From Oscillospiraceae bacterium (GTDB lineage Bacteria > Bacillota_A > Clostridia > Oscillospirales > Ruminococcaceae): a stretch of DNA of 5,368 nucleotides. Below are positions 1 through 5,368 of this stretch, piece after piece. Made by a program: the position numbers and the translations under genes. The notes under the pieces were generated by a model that saw nothing but the letters and a program-made list of their open reading frames with translations, was not told where the DNA came from and ran no database searches. The DNA lies in NCBI GenBank assembly GCA_017440445.1, contig JAFSHE010000240.1, positions 1-5,368 of the forward strand. The letters run 5' to 3'. Positions within the stretch are counted from its first letter, which is position 1; each line of letters begins with the position of its first letter.

Positions 1-1356
1 GAATTTGCAGCAGGCGGAAAAAAGGGTATCTTCCGAGAGGCGGTTATCCTTACAAAGGATCTTCAGACAGACGAAATATGGGGTCTCACCTATGTAAGGA
101 ATGTAACAGACGAAAGCGAGAAGAATCACCGCATCGAGCAGGCACTGCGTGACGCATTCTATCAGGCACAGAGAGCCAACAGTGCAAAGACCCTGTTCAT
201 GTCGCAGATGAGCCACGACATCCGTACCCCTCTGAACTCTATTCTCGGAATGGCTGCGATAGCGCAGGAGCATATTGACGACCGTGAGCGTGTTATCGAC
301 TGCATGAACAAGATAGAATACTCAGGCAGACACCTGCTGGAGATCATCAACAATGTGCTTGACCTCAGCTCCATAGAAAGCGGAAAAACCGTGCTTGCTA
401 CGGATAATTTCGACATGACAAGCTTCCTTATGGATACGATAAAGCTGGTCAAGCCGCTTGCCGACAAGGCAGGACATACCCTTAACGTAGATATCCGCAA
501 GATGAACAACGCTGTAAACGGCGACCACACCAAGCTGCGTCAGCTTCTGACAAACGTACTCGGAAACGCTGTAAAATATACTCCGCAGGGTGGAACCATC
601 AACTTCACTGCCGAGGAGCTGGAGCCTGACCGTCACGATGTCAGCCGCTATATGTTCACTGTCGAGGACAACGGTATAGGCATGTCGCAGGAGTTCCTGT
701 CGCAGGTGTTCGACCCGTTTGTAAGAGCGGACAACTATCGTATAACAAAAGTCGAGGGTACAGGGCTTGGCATGGCGATAGCCCTCAACATTGCCCGCAT
801 GATGCACGGCAACATCACTGTAAGGAGCGAGCTTGGAAAGGGTTCCGTATTTGAGATAACCGTATGCCTCAAGCGTGGAGAGGAGCATAACACCTCCCGC
901 ATACTGGAAGTGTCCATGGACGAGCCGACAAAGGTCCGCATGTCTGACTACGACTTCGGCGGCAGACGAGTACTTCTTGCGGAGGACCTGGAGTTCAATG
1001 CAGAGATAGCGTCAGAATTCCTTGCCGAGGCGAATATCGTCACCGAGATAGCTGCAAACGGAGCTGAAGCTGTAAGAATGTTCAAAAACTCCCCCGAGGG
1101 ATATTACAGCCTTATCTTCATGGATATACAGATGCCCGAGCTTGACGGAAATCAGGCAGCACAGAAGATACGCTCTCTCGACAGACGTGATGCGCTTACT
1201 GTTCCCATTATCGCCATGACCGCAAACGCCTTCGTAGAGGATATAAAGGAAGCTAAGGAAGCTGGAATGAACGGACATATCGCCAAGCCGCTTGAGATAT
1301 CCCGACTGGTGGGAGAATTAAAGCACTGGTTCGGTGACAGAAAAAAGAAGAAATAA
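1..1356 (+). CDS. Hybrid sensor histidine kinase with C-terminal receiver domain (5' end outside window)
   Basis: Partial gene: the frame is open from base 1 and ends at TAA 1354-1356, leaving 451 visible residues. Residues 1-40 look like the end of a PAS-type sensor domain (WGLTYVRNVTDE), followed by a helical linker (about 41-66). The dimerization/phosphoacceptor helix carries SHDIRTPLN with the phospho-accepting His72. The ATPase domain shows an N-box around Asn189 (NVLGNAVKYTP), a G1 box (DNGIGM, from Asp223), an F-box (FDPFVRAD) and a G2 box (GTGLGM, 253-258). The receiver (about 323-445) has the acidic pair Glu328-Asp329, phospho-acceptor Asp375 (MDIQMPELDG), Thr407 and Lys429 (KPLE), so it looks catalytically intact. 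A short basic tail follows. No Hpt or DNA-binding output domain is present, so by family rules the phosphate should pass to a separate Hpt protein, or the receiver may act by contacts with the kinase. The signal, membrane topology and N-terminus lie outside the window. Confidence 0.95.
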   Translation, partial: EFAAGGKKGIFREAVILTKDLQTDEIWGLTYVRNVTDESEKNHRIEQALRDAFYQAQRANSAKTLFMSQMSHDIRTPLNSILGMAAIAQEHIDDRERVIDCMNKIEYSGRHLLEIINNVLDLSSIESGKTVLATDNFDMTSFLMDTIKLVKPLADKAGHTLNVDIRKMNNAVNGDHTKLRQLLTNVLGNAVKYTPQGGTINFTAEELEPDRHDVSRYMFTVEDNGIGMSQEFLSQVFDPFVRADNYRITKVEGTGLGMAIALNIARMMHGNITVRSELGKGSVFEITVCLKRGEEHNTSRILEVSMDEPTKVRMSDYDFGGRRVLLAEDLEFNAEIASEFLAEANIVTEIAANGAEAVRMFKNSPEGYYSLIFMDIQMPELDGNQAAQKIRSLDRRDALTVPIIAMTANAFVEDIKEAKEAGMNGHIAKPLEISRLVGELKHWFGDRKKKK

Positions 1357-1377
1357 ACCACCGCATCGCAACAGAAC

Positions 1378-1383
1378 AAGGAG
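1378..1383 (+). promoter_or_regulatory. Ribosome binding site of the cysteine synthase gene
   Basis: AAGGAG lies 8 nt before the ATG at 1392 and fixes that start. It sits inside the 35-nt gap after the kinase stop. I see no -35/-10 pair, T-box or hairpin in this gap, so transcription probably comes from upstream. Confidence 0.85.
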
Positions 1384-1391
1384 ATGAACTA

Positions 1392-2315
1392 ATGCTTACA
1401 GAAAGCATAACAGGACTTATAGGAAACACACCCGTACTGCACGCAAAGAGCTTTGCGGAAAAGACAGGCGCACAGGCAGAGCTTTACGCAAAGCTTGAAT
1501 GTTTCAACCCCGCAGGAAGTGCCAAGGACAGGGTGGCGCTCTATATGATACAGGACGCAGAGCGCCGTGGGGTACTCAAAGAAAACGGCGTTATAATCGA
1601 GCCTACAAGCGGAAATACAGGAATCGGACTTGCCGCAGTGGGAGCTCGCAGGGGATACAGAGTTATACTCACCATGCCCGATACCATGTCGCAGGAGCGC
1701 ATAAAGCTTATGCGTGCCTACGGCGCTGAGGTCGTACTTACAAAGGGCGCAGAGGGTATGAAGGGCGCAATTGCAAAGGCCGAGGAGCTTGCCGCACAGT
1801 ATGATGGATTTATCCCGGGGCAGTTTACAAATCCCGCCAATGCACAGGCGCATTACGAAATGACAGGCCCCGAATTATGGCGTGATATGTGCGGAAATAT
1901 CGATGTATTCATAGCAAGTGTCGGCACAGGCGGCACGCTCACGGGTACAGCAAGATTTCTGAAAGAACAGAATCCCGATATCACTGTTATCGCAGTGGAG
2001 CCTAAAGACTCTCCTCTGCTGTCCGAGGGCAAGGCAGGTCCTCATAAGATACAGGGAATAGGCGCAAACTTCATCCCCGAGGTACTGGATAAGTCGCTTA
2101 TAGACTGCATAGTGACCGCCGAGGCAGAGGAAGCCTTTGAATACGGCAGACTTCTCGCACGCACCGAGGGAATACTTGTGGGAATATCGAGCGGTGCGGT
2201 GCTTTCAGCCGCTGTAAAGGCGTCAAAGCTGCCCGAATTCAAGGGAAAGAACATCGCCATGGTGCTGACAGATACGGGAGAAAGATACCTTTCCTCCGAG
2301 ATGTATGCGGAGTAA
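1392..2315 (+). CDS. cysK: Cysteine synthase A (O-acetylserine sulfhydrylase, PLP-dependent)
   Basis: Makes L-cysteine from O-acetyl-L-serine and sulfide in the cytosol, the last step of sulfur assimilation. At 307 residues it is the normal CysK length, and all the fold-type II PLP enzyme marks are visible: the Schiff-base lysine Lys45 in NPAGSAKDR, the substrate-binding loop PTSGNTG (71-77), the PLP-phosphate loop GTGGT (178-182), the CysK-type QGIGANFIP stretch (221-229), GISSGA (265-269) contacting the pyridine ring, and the C-terminal TDTGERYLSS. QGIGA followed by FIP favours CysK over CysM or cystathionine beta-synthase, but a broader substrate range cannot be excluded. The start at 1392 is supported by AAGGAG 8 nt upstream. 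The gene follows the kinase by 35 nt and is 4 nt ahead of a pyridoxamine kinase, which could supply its cofactor. No serine acetyltransferase (cysE) is in the window. The enzyme appears intact. Confidence 0.95.
   Translation: MLTESITGLIGNTPVLHAKSFAEKTGAQAELYAKLECFNPAGSAKDRVALYMIQDAERRGVLKENGVIIEPTSGNTGIGLAAVGARRGYRVILTMPDTMSQERIKLMRAYGAEVVLTKGAEGMKGAIAKAEELAAQYDGFIPGQFTNPANAQAHYEMTGPELWRDMCGNIDVFIASVGTGGTLTGTARFLKEQNPDITVIAVEPKDSPLLSEGKAGPHKIQGIGANFIPEVLDKSLIDCIVTAEAEEAFEYGRLLARTEGILVGISSGAVLSAAVKASKLPEFKGKNIAMVLTDTGERYLSSEMYAE
2309..2312 (+). promoter_or_regulatory. Ribosome binding site of the pyridoxamine kinase gene, inside the cysK 3' end
   Basis: GGAG overlaps the last codons of cysK and lies 7 nt before the ATG at 2320. 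This spacing decides for 2320 over the in-frame ATG at 2305, which has only a poorly spaced GAG. The position implies translational coupling to cysK. Confidence 0.7.
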
Positions 2316-2319
2316 TGCC

Positions 2320-3159
2320 ATGAAAAGAATAGTTACTATACAGGATTTCTCCTGCGTCGGGAAATGCTCGCTGACCTCTGCGCTTCCCGTTATATCAGCC
2401 ACAGGCGTGGAGGCATGCGGAATACCCACCGCACTGCTTTCAAACCACACAGGCTTTGACACATTCTATTCCCGTGACCTTACCGAGGAGCTTATCCCGA
2501 TAGGACATCAGCTTAAAACGGAAAAGATAGATTTTGACGCAATTTATACAGGTTATATCGCCTCCATCCATCAGATGGAGCTGATTTCAGACTTCATAGA
2601 GGATTTCGGGGAGGGCGCTCTTATCTTTGTTGACCCTGTTATGGGCGACAACGGACGTATCTATTCGGGTCTTTCATCCGATTACCCCGAGCATATCATG
2701 AAGCTGTGCAGGAAAGCGGACATCCTCGCTCCGAATGTGACAGAAGCTTGTCTGCTGCTGGACAGAGAATACTCACGTGAGCTGTCCATGGAATGTATCA
2801 GGGATATGCTGAAGGAGCTTCAGTCGCTGTGCGGCGGATATGTATTCATCACAGGCGTAAGCAGCGGAAATATGCTGGGCGCTGTGGGATTTGACGGTCA
2901 CAGCTTCCATGAGCGCTTCAACCCACGTGAGGATATCGTGATAGCAGGCACGGGAGATATACTGTCCGCAGCATTTCTCGGTGCAGTCATGCGTGGTGCG
3001 GAGTACGCAAAGGCTCTTGACATCGCAGTGGACTTCACCTACGAGGCAGTAAGACAGACTGTAAAAGCACCTGACAAACGGCACTACGGAGTTCATTTTG
3101 AGCTGGCGCTGCCGTATCTGATAAAAGAGATAGAAGGCATTCAAAATGGCAAAGACTGA
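2320..3159 (+). CDS. Pyridoxamine/pyridoxal kinase (PdxK/PdxY-type, ribokinase superfamily)
   Basis: Phosphorylates pyridoxal, pyridoxamine or pyridoxine with ATP in the B6 salvage pathway. The 279-residue product starts MKRIVTIQD, the usual first strand of the family. Visible marks are the substrate-side SNHTGF (41-46), the DPVMGD segment (105-110), APNVTEA (137-143), and the anion-hole/ATP motif GTGD (210-213) with the likely catalytic base Asp213, followed by the helix ILSAAFLGA. SNHT and DPVMG match E. coli PdxK/PdxY better than ThiD, so I call it a B6 kinase. A hydroxymethylpyrimidine kinase is the main alternative. A start at 2305 would add five residues (MRSNA) and overlap cysK by 11 nt, but the ribosome binding site favours 2320. 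The gene is 4 nt after cysK, a PLP enzyme, and its end overlaps the transporter gene by 14 nt. Exact vitamer preference (PL, PM or PN) cannot be read. Confidence 0.87.
   Translation: MKRIVTIQDFSCVGKCSLTSALPVISATGVEACGIPTALLSNHTGFDTFYSRDLTEELIPIGHQLKTEKIDFDAIYTGYIASIHQMELISDFIEDFGEGALIFVDPVMGDNGRIYSGLSSDYPEHIMKLCRKADILAPNVTEACLLLDREYSRELSMECIRDMLKELQSLCGGYVFITGVSSGNMLGAVGFDGHSFHERFNPREDIVIAGTGDILSAAFLGAVMRGAEYAKALDIAVDFTYEAVRQTVKAPDKRHYGVHFELALPYLIKEIEGIQNGKD
3132..3137 (+). promoter_or_regulatory. Ribosome binding site of the EamA-type transporter gene
   Basis: AGAAGG lies within the last codons of the kinase gene, 8 nt before the ATG at 3146. It supports the 14-nt overlap start; the next methionine is deep inside the first membrane helix. 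Confidence 0.65.
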
Positions 3160-4027
3160 AATAAAGCCTCTACATAAGGCGATCATTTTACTGGTGACAT
3201 CCGCACTTTTCTTTGCGTTCATGAATATGTTCGTAAATCTTTCGGGGGATGTTCCCACGGTACAAAAGACTTTCTTCAGAAACTTCTTCGCACTTATCGT
3301 TGCAAGCGGAGTAATGATAAAAAACAAGGAAAGCGTCATCCCGAAAAAGGGAGCCAGAATGGATCTTTTCCTGCGCTCCGCAATAGGCTACGCAGGAGTT
3401 CTGTGCAACTTCTACGCACTTGGGCAGCTCAATCTTTCAGATGCGTCACTGCTTAACAAGATGTCGCCGTTCTTTGCGATAATATTTTCGATATTCCTGC
3501 TTAAGGAAAAGGCAAACAAAGTACAGTGGCTGATAATAATCACAGCATTTATAGGTGCGATGTTCGTTATCAAGCCCTCCTTTCAGAATGCGGAGCTTAT
3601 CCCCTCGGCTGCGGGCTTTATAGGCGGAATGTGCGCAGGCGCTGCGTATACCTTCGTCCGCCGTGCCACACAAAAGGGTGTAAAGAGTTTCTATGTGGTG
3701 TTCTTTTTCTCGGCGTTCTCGTCACTTGCATCACTGCCATTCGTGCTGCTTGATTTCCACCCCATGACCATGTTCCAGTTCCTTATGCTGCTTGGTGCGG
3801 GTTTCAGTGCGGCTGTAGCGCAGTTCTGCATCACTGCTGCGTACTCCTACGCTCCCGCTAAGGAAGTATCGATATACGACTACTCGCAGATAATCTTCTC
3901 TGCGGCACTGGGCTTTATCGTAATGGGACAGATCCCCGACTGGCTGAGCATCATCGGCTACATCATCATAATTGCCGCTGCGTATGCCATGTTCCGATAC
4001 AATAACAGAAAGAAGGAAAAGGCGTGA
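3146..4027 (+). CDS. EamA/DMT-superfamily transporter, ten membrane helices
   Basis: Integral inner-membrane permease of the drug/metabolite transporter superfamily, 293 residues, the usual length. Hydrophobic segments fall at about 11-31, 40-58, 74-94, 97-119, 126-144, 152-171, 181-202, 210-233, 241-262 and 265-285. This gives ten helices made of two EamA repeats (about 13-143 and 155-285). The first half ends with the family signature LLNKMSPFFAIIF then FLLKEK; the second half has the matching DYSQIIFSAALGF then GQIPDW, with Gln where the first half has Glu. Both termini are rich in Lys/Arg (MAKTEIK, RKKEK), consistent with both ends in the cytosol. The gene overlaps the pyridoxamine kinase by 14 nt and sits in a run with cysK. 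Known relatives export amino acids and metabolites (E. coli EamA: cysteine and O-acetylserine), so a thiol, amino-acid or B6-vitamer substrate is a plausible inference, but sequence alone does not decide it. Confidence 0.9.
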   Translation: MAKTEIKPLHKAIILLVTSALFFAFMNMFVNLSGDVPTVQKTFFRNFFALIVASGVMIKNKESVIPKKGARMDLFLRSAIGYAGVLCNFYALGQLNLSDASLLNKMSPFFAIIFSIFLLKEKANKVQWLIIITAFIGAMFVIKPSFQNAELIPSAAGFIGGMCAGAAYTFVRRATQKGVKSFYVVFFFSAFSSLASLPFVLLDFHPMTMFQFLMLLGAGFSAAVAQFCITAAYSYAPAKEVSIYDYSQIIFSAALGFIVMGQIPDWLSIIGYIIIIAAAYAMFRYNNRKKEKA

Positions 4028-4042
4028 GCAGATACACCAAAC

Positions 4043-4059
4043 GTATTCAGCCTGAATAC
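4043..4059. repeat. 17-nt near-palindrome in the 3' gap
   Basis: GTATTCAG and CTGAATAC form a perfect 8-bp inverted repeat around a single C, 15 nt after the transporter stop. As RNA it could fold only as a 6-bp stem with a 5-nt loop. No T-run follows, so it is not a clear terminator. It could be a protein-binding site, an mRNA 3'-end element or chance. Confidence 0.4.
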
Positions 4060-4127
4060 AAAGGTTGTTTCAAAAACGGAAGATAATCCCACAAGCAGAA
4101 AAAAACAAAACACTAACACACATAAAC

Positions 4128-4172
4128 AAAGCCATACAAGCATTTCAGACAGCTTGTATGGCTTTCATTTTT
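4128..4172. terminator. Intrinsic terminator, probably bidirectional, between convergent genes
   Basis: AAAGCCATACAAGC (4128-4141) and its exact reverse complement (4152-4165) make a 14-bp stem with a 10-nt loop. On the + strand it is followed by CA and TTTTT (4168-4172). On the - strand the far side is T-rich (TTTGTTTATG, then further T-runs to about 4100), so it can also stop the convergent cell-wall gene, whose TAA stop (complement of 4171-4173) overlaps the + strand T-run. The 100 nt before it (4028-4127) are A-rich and hold no gene that I can support. Confidence 0.9.
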
Positions 4173-5368
4173 AAGGACGCTGTACGCCGAACTTGATGAA
4201 GTTATACTCCCGTGCTATCGCATCCCATGTGGGAGCGCCTACCACTCCCGTTACATCCAGACCGAAAAGTTGCTGGAATATACGCACTGCGTTCTCTGTT
4301 TCCTCTCCGAAATAGCCTGTTACGGGTATCTCGGGGATATCACGGTAATTCTGTCCTATAACGCTGAGGTAGGTCTGAAGCTCCCTTACATCGTCATTCG
4401 CCATCCCCGGAGTTAGATTGTACCCTGGGTACAAAGCCGCTGCTCCCGACTCGTATCCTGCGGGCAGTCCTGCGATGATATTATCGTATATCTCCCGCAT
4501 CAGCGACCATGTTCTGAAATCCACAACTCCGTCAGGGGTAAGCCCGTAAAAACGCTCGAATTCAAGAAGCTGCTGCTCGGTCACCTCTCCGAAAACTCCG
4601 TCCAGCGGACCATCGGGTATCTCGGGGTTGAAATAAGCAATAACATTAAGGTAATACTGCACCGTCCGCACAGGCTGACCATAATCACCACGGCGCAGGT
4701 CCTCGGGGAAGGTCTGCTCCACCTCGGAGGGACGAAGCCCCTCGCTGGTAAGCTCCGCAAGCCCCTTTACCGCTGCGAATATGAACTTTATCTGATACCA
4801 TGTCGCCTTGTTGACAACTCCCGTCTGCGGCAGCCCGAATACTCCCTGGAATACCCTTACCGCCTCGGCGGTGGACTCGCCGTAAAGTCCGTTTGCGGGA
4901 ACTATCTTGGGTATTGCGGGATAGTTATTGCCGATACGATTAAGCTCCACCTGAACAGTGCGAACCTCGTTGCCTGAACTGCCTATCCCGAAGGGCGTCC
5001 CCGGGTAGGATGGGATATACGGCGCAACAGGCGCATTTCTGACGATGTTGATATCATCTCCGTAATAGTACTGAAGTATCTCGTAGGGGGTATATCCGCT
5101 GTTTGCAAGCGGTACTGTCCCCCACTGGGAAAGGCCTTCGCAGGTAACGGTAGTTCCGTTGCAGAACTGCGTGAAAAGCGGCTCGATATCGCCCTGCCGT
5201 ACAACATAGTTGTTGAATATCTCGTCCACTATCCTGCTGATGTTGTCAAACACCTCCCTGCCGTTTACGAACGCCTGATCGTACTGGGTGGAGGAGGTTA
5301 TATCGAAATCGTAACCCCTGCTCCTGTACCACACGGTAAACACCCTGTTAAGGGCAAAGGATATCTGC
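4171..5368 (-). CDS. SpoIID-like protein with three C-terminal peptidoglycan-binding domains (5' end outside window)
   Basis: Partial gene on the - strand: the frame stays open to the right edge, leaving 398 visible residues. It begins QISFALNRVFTVWYRSRGYDFDIT, and the GTG at 5343 lies inside this conserved stretch and is not a start. Visible residues 1-108 resemble the SpoIID fold: QISFALNR fits the AQAVAARTYA helix, and GLSQWGTVPLA with YTPYEILQYYYGDD fits GMSQYGA and YEQILKHYYPG. Three PG_binding_1-like repeats follow (about 129-197, 225-296 and 320-390), each with VRxxQ, G-x-FGE and FGL...GVV..TW, joined by 30-35 residue linkers. A Cys pair (visible residues 69 and 76, FCNGTTVTCEG) is a likely disulfide or metal site. 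The expected role is binding or trimming of cell wall or spore cortex glycan outside the membrane. SpoIID's catalytic Glu lies upstream of the visible region, so activity cannot be judged. It is convergent with the + strand genes and shares their terminator. Confidence 0.85.
   Translation of the reverse strand, partial: QISFALNRVFTVWYRSRGYDFDITSSTQYDQAFVNGREVFDNISRIVDEIFNNYVVRQGDIEPLFTQFCNGTTVTCEGLSQWGTVPLANSGYTPYEILQYYYGDDINIVRNAPVAPYIPSYPGTPFGIGSSGNEVRTVQVELNRIGNNYPAIPKIVPANGLYGESTAEAVRVFQGVFGLPQTGVVNKATWYQIKFIFAAVKGLAELTSEGLRPSEVEQTFPEDLRRGDYGQPVRTVQYYLNVIAYFNPEIPDGPLDGVFGEVTEQQLLEFERFYGLTPDGVVDFRTWSLMREIYDNIIAGLPAGYESGAAALYPGYNLTPGMANDDVRELQTYLSVIGQNYRDIPEIPVTGYFGEETENAVRIFQQLFGLDVTGVVGAPTWDAIAREYNFIKFGVQRP
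4198..4983 (-). repeat. Three tandem peptidoglycan-binding protein repeats
   Basis: Protein-level repeats at 4777-4983, 4480-4695 and 4198-4410. All three share V-R-x-(V/L)-Q, a Pro-rich (A/E)IP turn, G-x-(Y/F)-G-E, an aromatic-rich helix ending in (F/Y)GL, and GVV followed by TW. The spacing from copy to copy is 94-98 residues. DNA identity between copies looks low, so this is old duplication and not a recent expansion. Copy 2 is the most divergent (EQQLLEFERFYGL where the others have AVR(V/I)FQ). Confidence 0.85.

Noticed and set aside
322..888. Long antisense reading frame opposite the kinase
   Set aside because: It lies wholly opposite a well-supported gene, has no recognisable domain, and its composition is that of a reverse-strand shadow.
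199..1356. Histidine kinase starting at the ATG at 199
   Set aside because: This Met lies five residues before the phospho-accepting His, inside the dimerization helix. The frame is open to base 1 with recognisable PAS-end and linker sequence, so the gene starts outside the window.
1357..1391. Possible cysteine-responsive leader (T-box or riboswitch) before cysK
   Set aside because: The gap is only 35 nt, with no hairpin or known leader motif.
1389..1853. Cys-rich antisense reading frame opposite cysK
   Set aside because: The many cysteines come from the reverse complement of GCA/GCG alanine codons in cysK. There is no domain or conserved motif.
2305..2319. Pyridoxamine kinase start at the ATG at 2305
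   Set aside because: It adds five residues not typical of the family and has only a weak, close GAG. GGAG is ideally spaced from the ATG at 2320.
2773..3339. Antisense reading frame across the kinase-transporter junction
   Set aside because: It runs opposite two solid genes and has no recognisable motif.
3958..4143. Small hydrophobic 61-residue protein on the - strand
   Set aside because: It starts inside the terminator hairpin with no ribosome binding site. Its hydrophobic look comes from T-rich sequence opposite the A-rich gap and the transporter C-terminus.
5341..5343. GTG start for the - strand cell-wall gene
   Set aside because: The frame continues to the window edge with QISFALNR, which belongs to the same conserved helix. 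The GTG codes for an internal Val.

Overview
The window reads as part of a low-to-mid G+C Firmicute chromosome, most likely a Clostridia member near Ruminococcus (Oscillospiraceae). This placement is an inference. It rests on the SHDIRTPLN-type hybrid kinase, the clostridial style of the cysteine synthase and pyridoxamine kinase, strong AGGAG-like ribosome binding sites, and a gene at the right-hand end that resembles a clostridial cell-wall protein I recall from the same group. Base composition and codon style look even across all five genes, and I see no sign of recent transfer, insertion sequences, CRISPR, tRNA or rRNA.

Layout. Four genes lie on the + strand in a tight series. The first is the 3' part of a hybrid sensor histidine kinase with a C-terminal receiver (1-1356, entering from outside the window). 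Then come a cysteine synthase (1392-2315), a PdxK/PdxY-type pyridoxamine/pyridoxal kinase (2320-3159) and a ten-helix EamA/DMT-family transporter (3146-4027). The gaps are 35 nt, 4 nt and a 14-nt overlap, and each gene has its own Shine-Dalgarno sequence. The last three therefore look translationally coupled. After a short AT-rich gap (4028-4127), a perfect 14-bp hairpin (4128-4165) with a T-run ends the + strand series. It probably also ends the convergent gene on the - strand.

The - strand gene (4171 to beyond 5368) enters from the right edge. It encodes a probable cell-wall protein whose visible N-terminal part looks like a degenerate SpoIID-type domain, followed by three peptidoglycan-binding (PG_binding_1-like) repeats.

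How the genes may work together: cysteine synthase needs pyridoxal 5'-phosphate, and the next gene encodes a kinase that salvages that cofactor. The third gene encodes a transporter of the superfamily that includes E. coli EamA, a cysteine/O-acetylserine exporter. A small cysteine/PLP module is a reasonable reading, but the transporter substrate cannot be read from sequence. Whether the kinase upstream belongs to the same transcript is open, since no promoter or terminator is visible in the 35-nt gap. I found no clearly new biological system here. The most interesting items are the SpoIID-like plus triple PG-binding architecture and the coupled cysK / PLP-kinase / EamA cluster.
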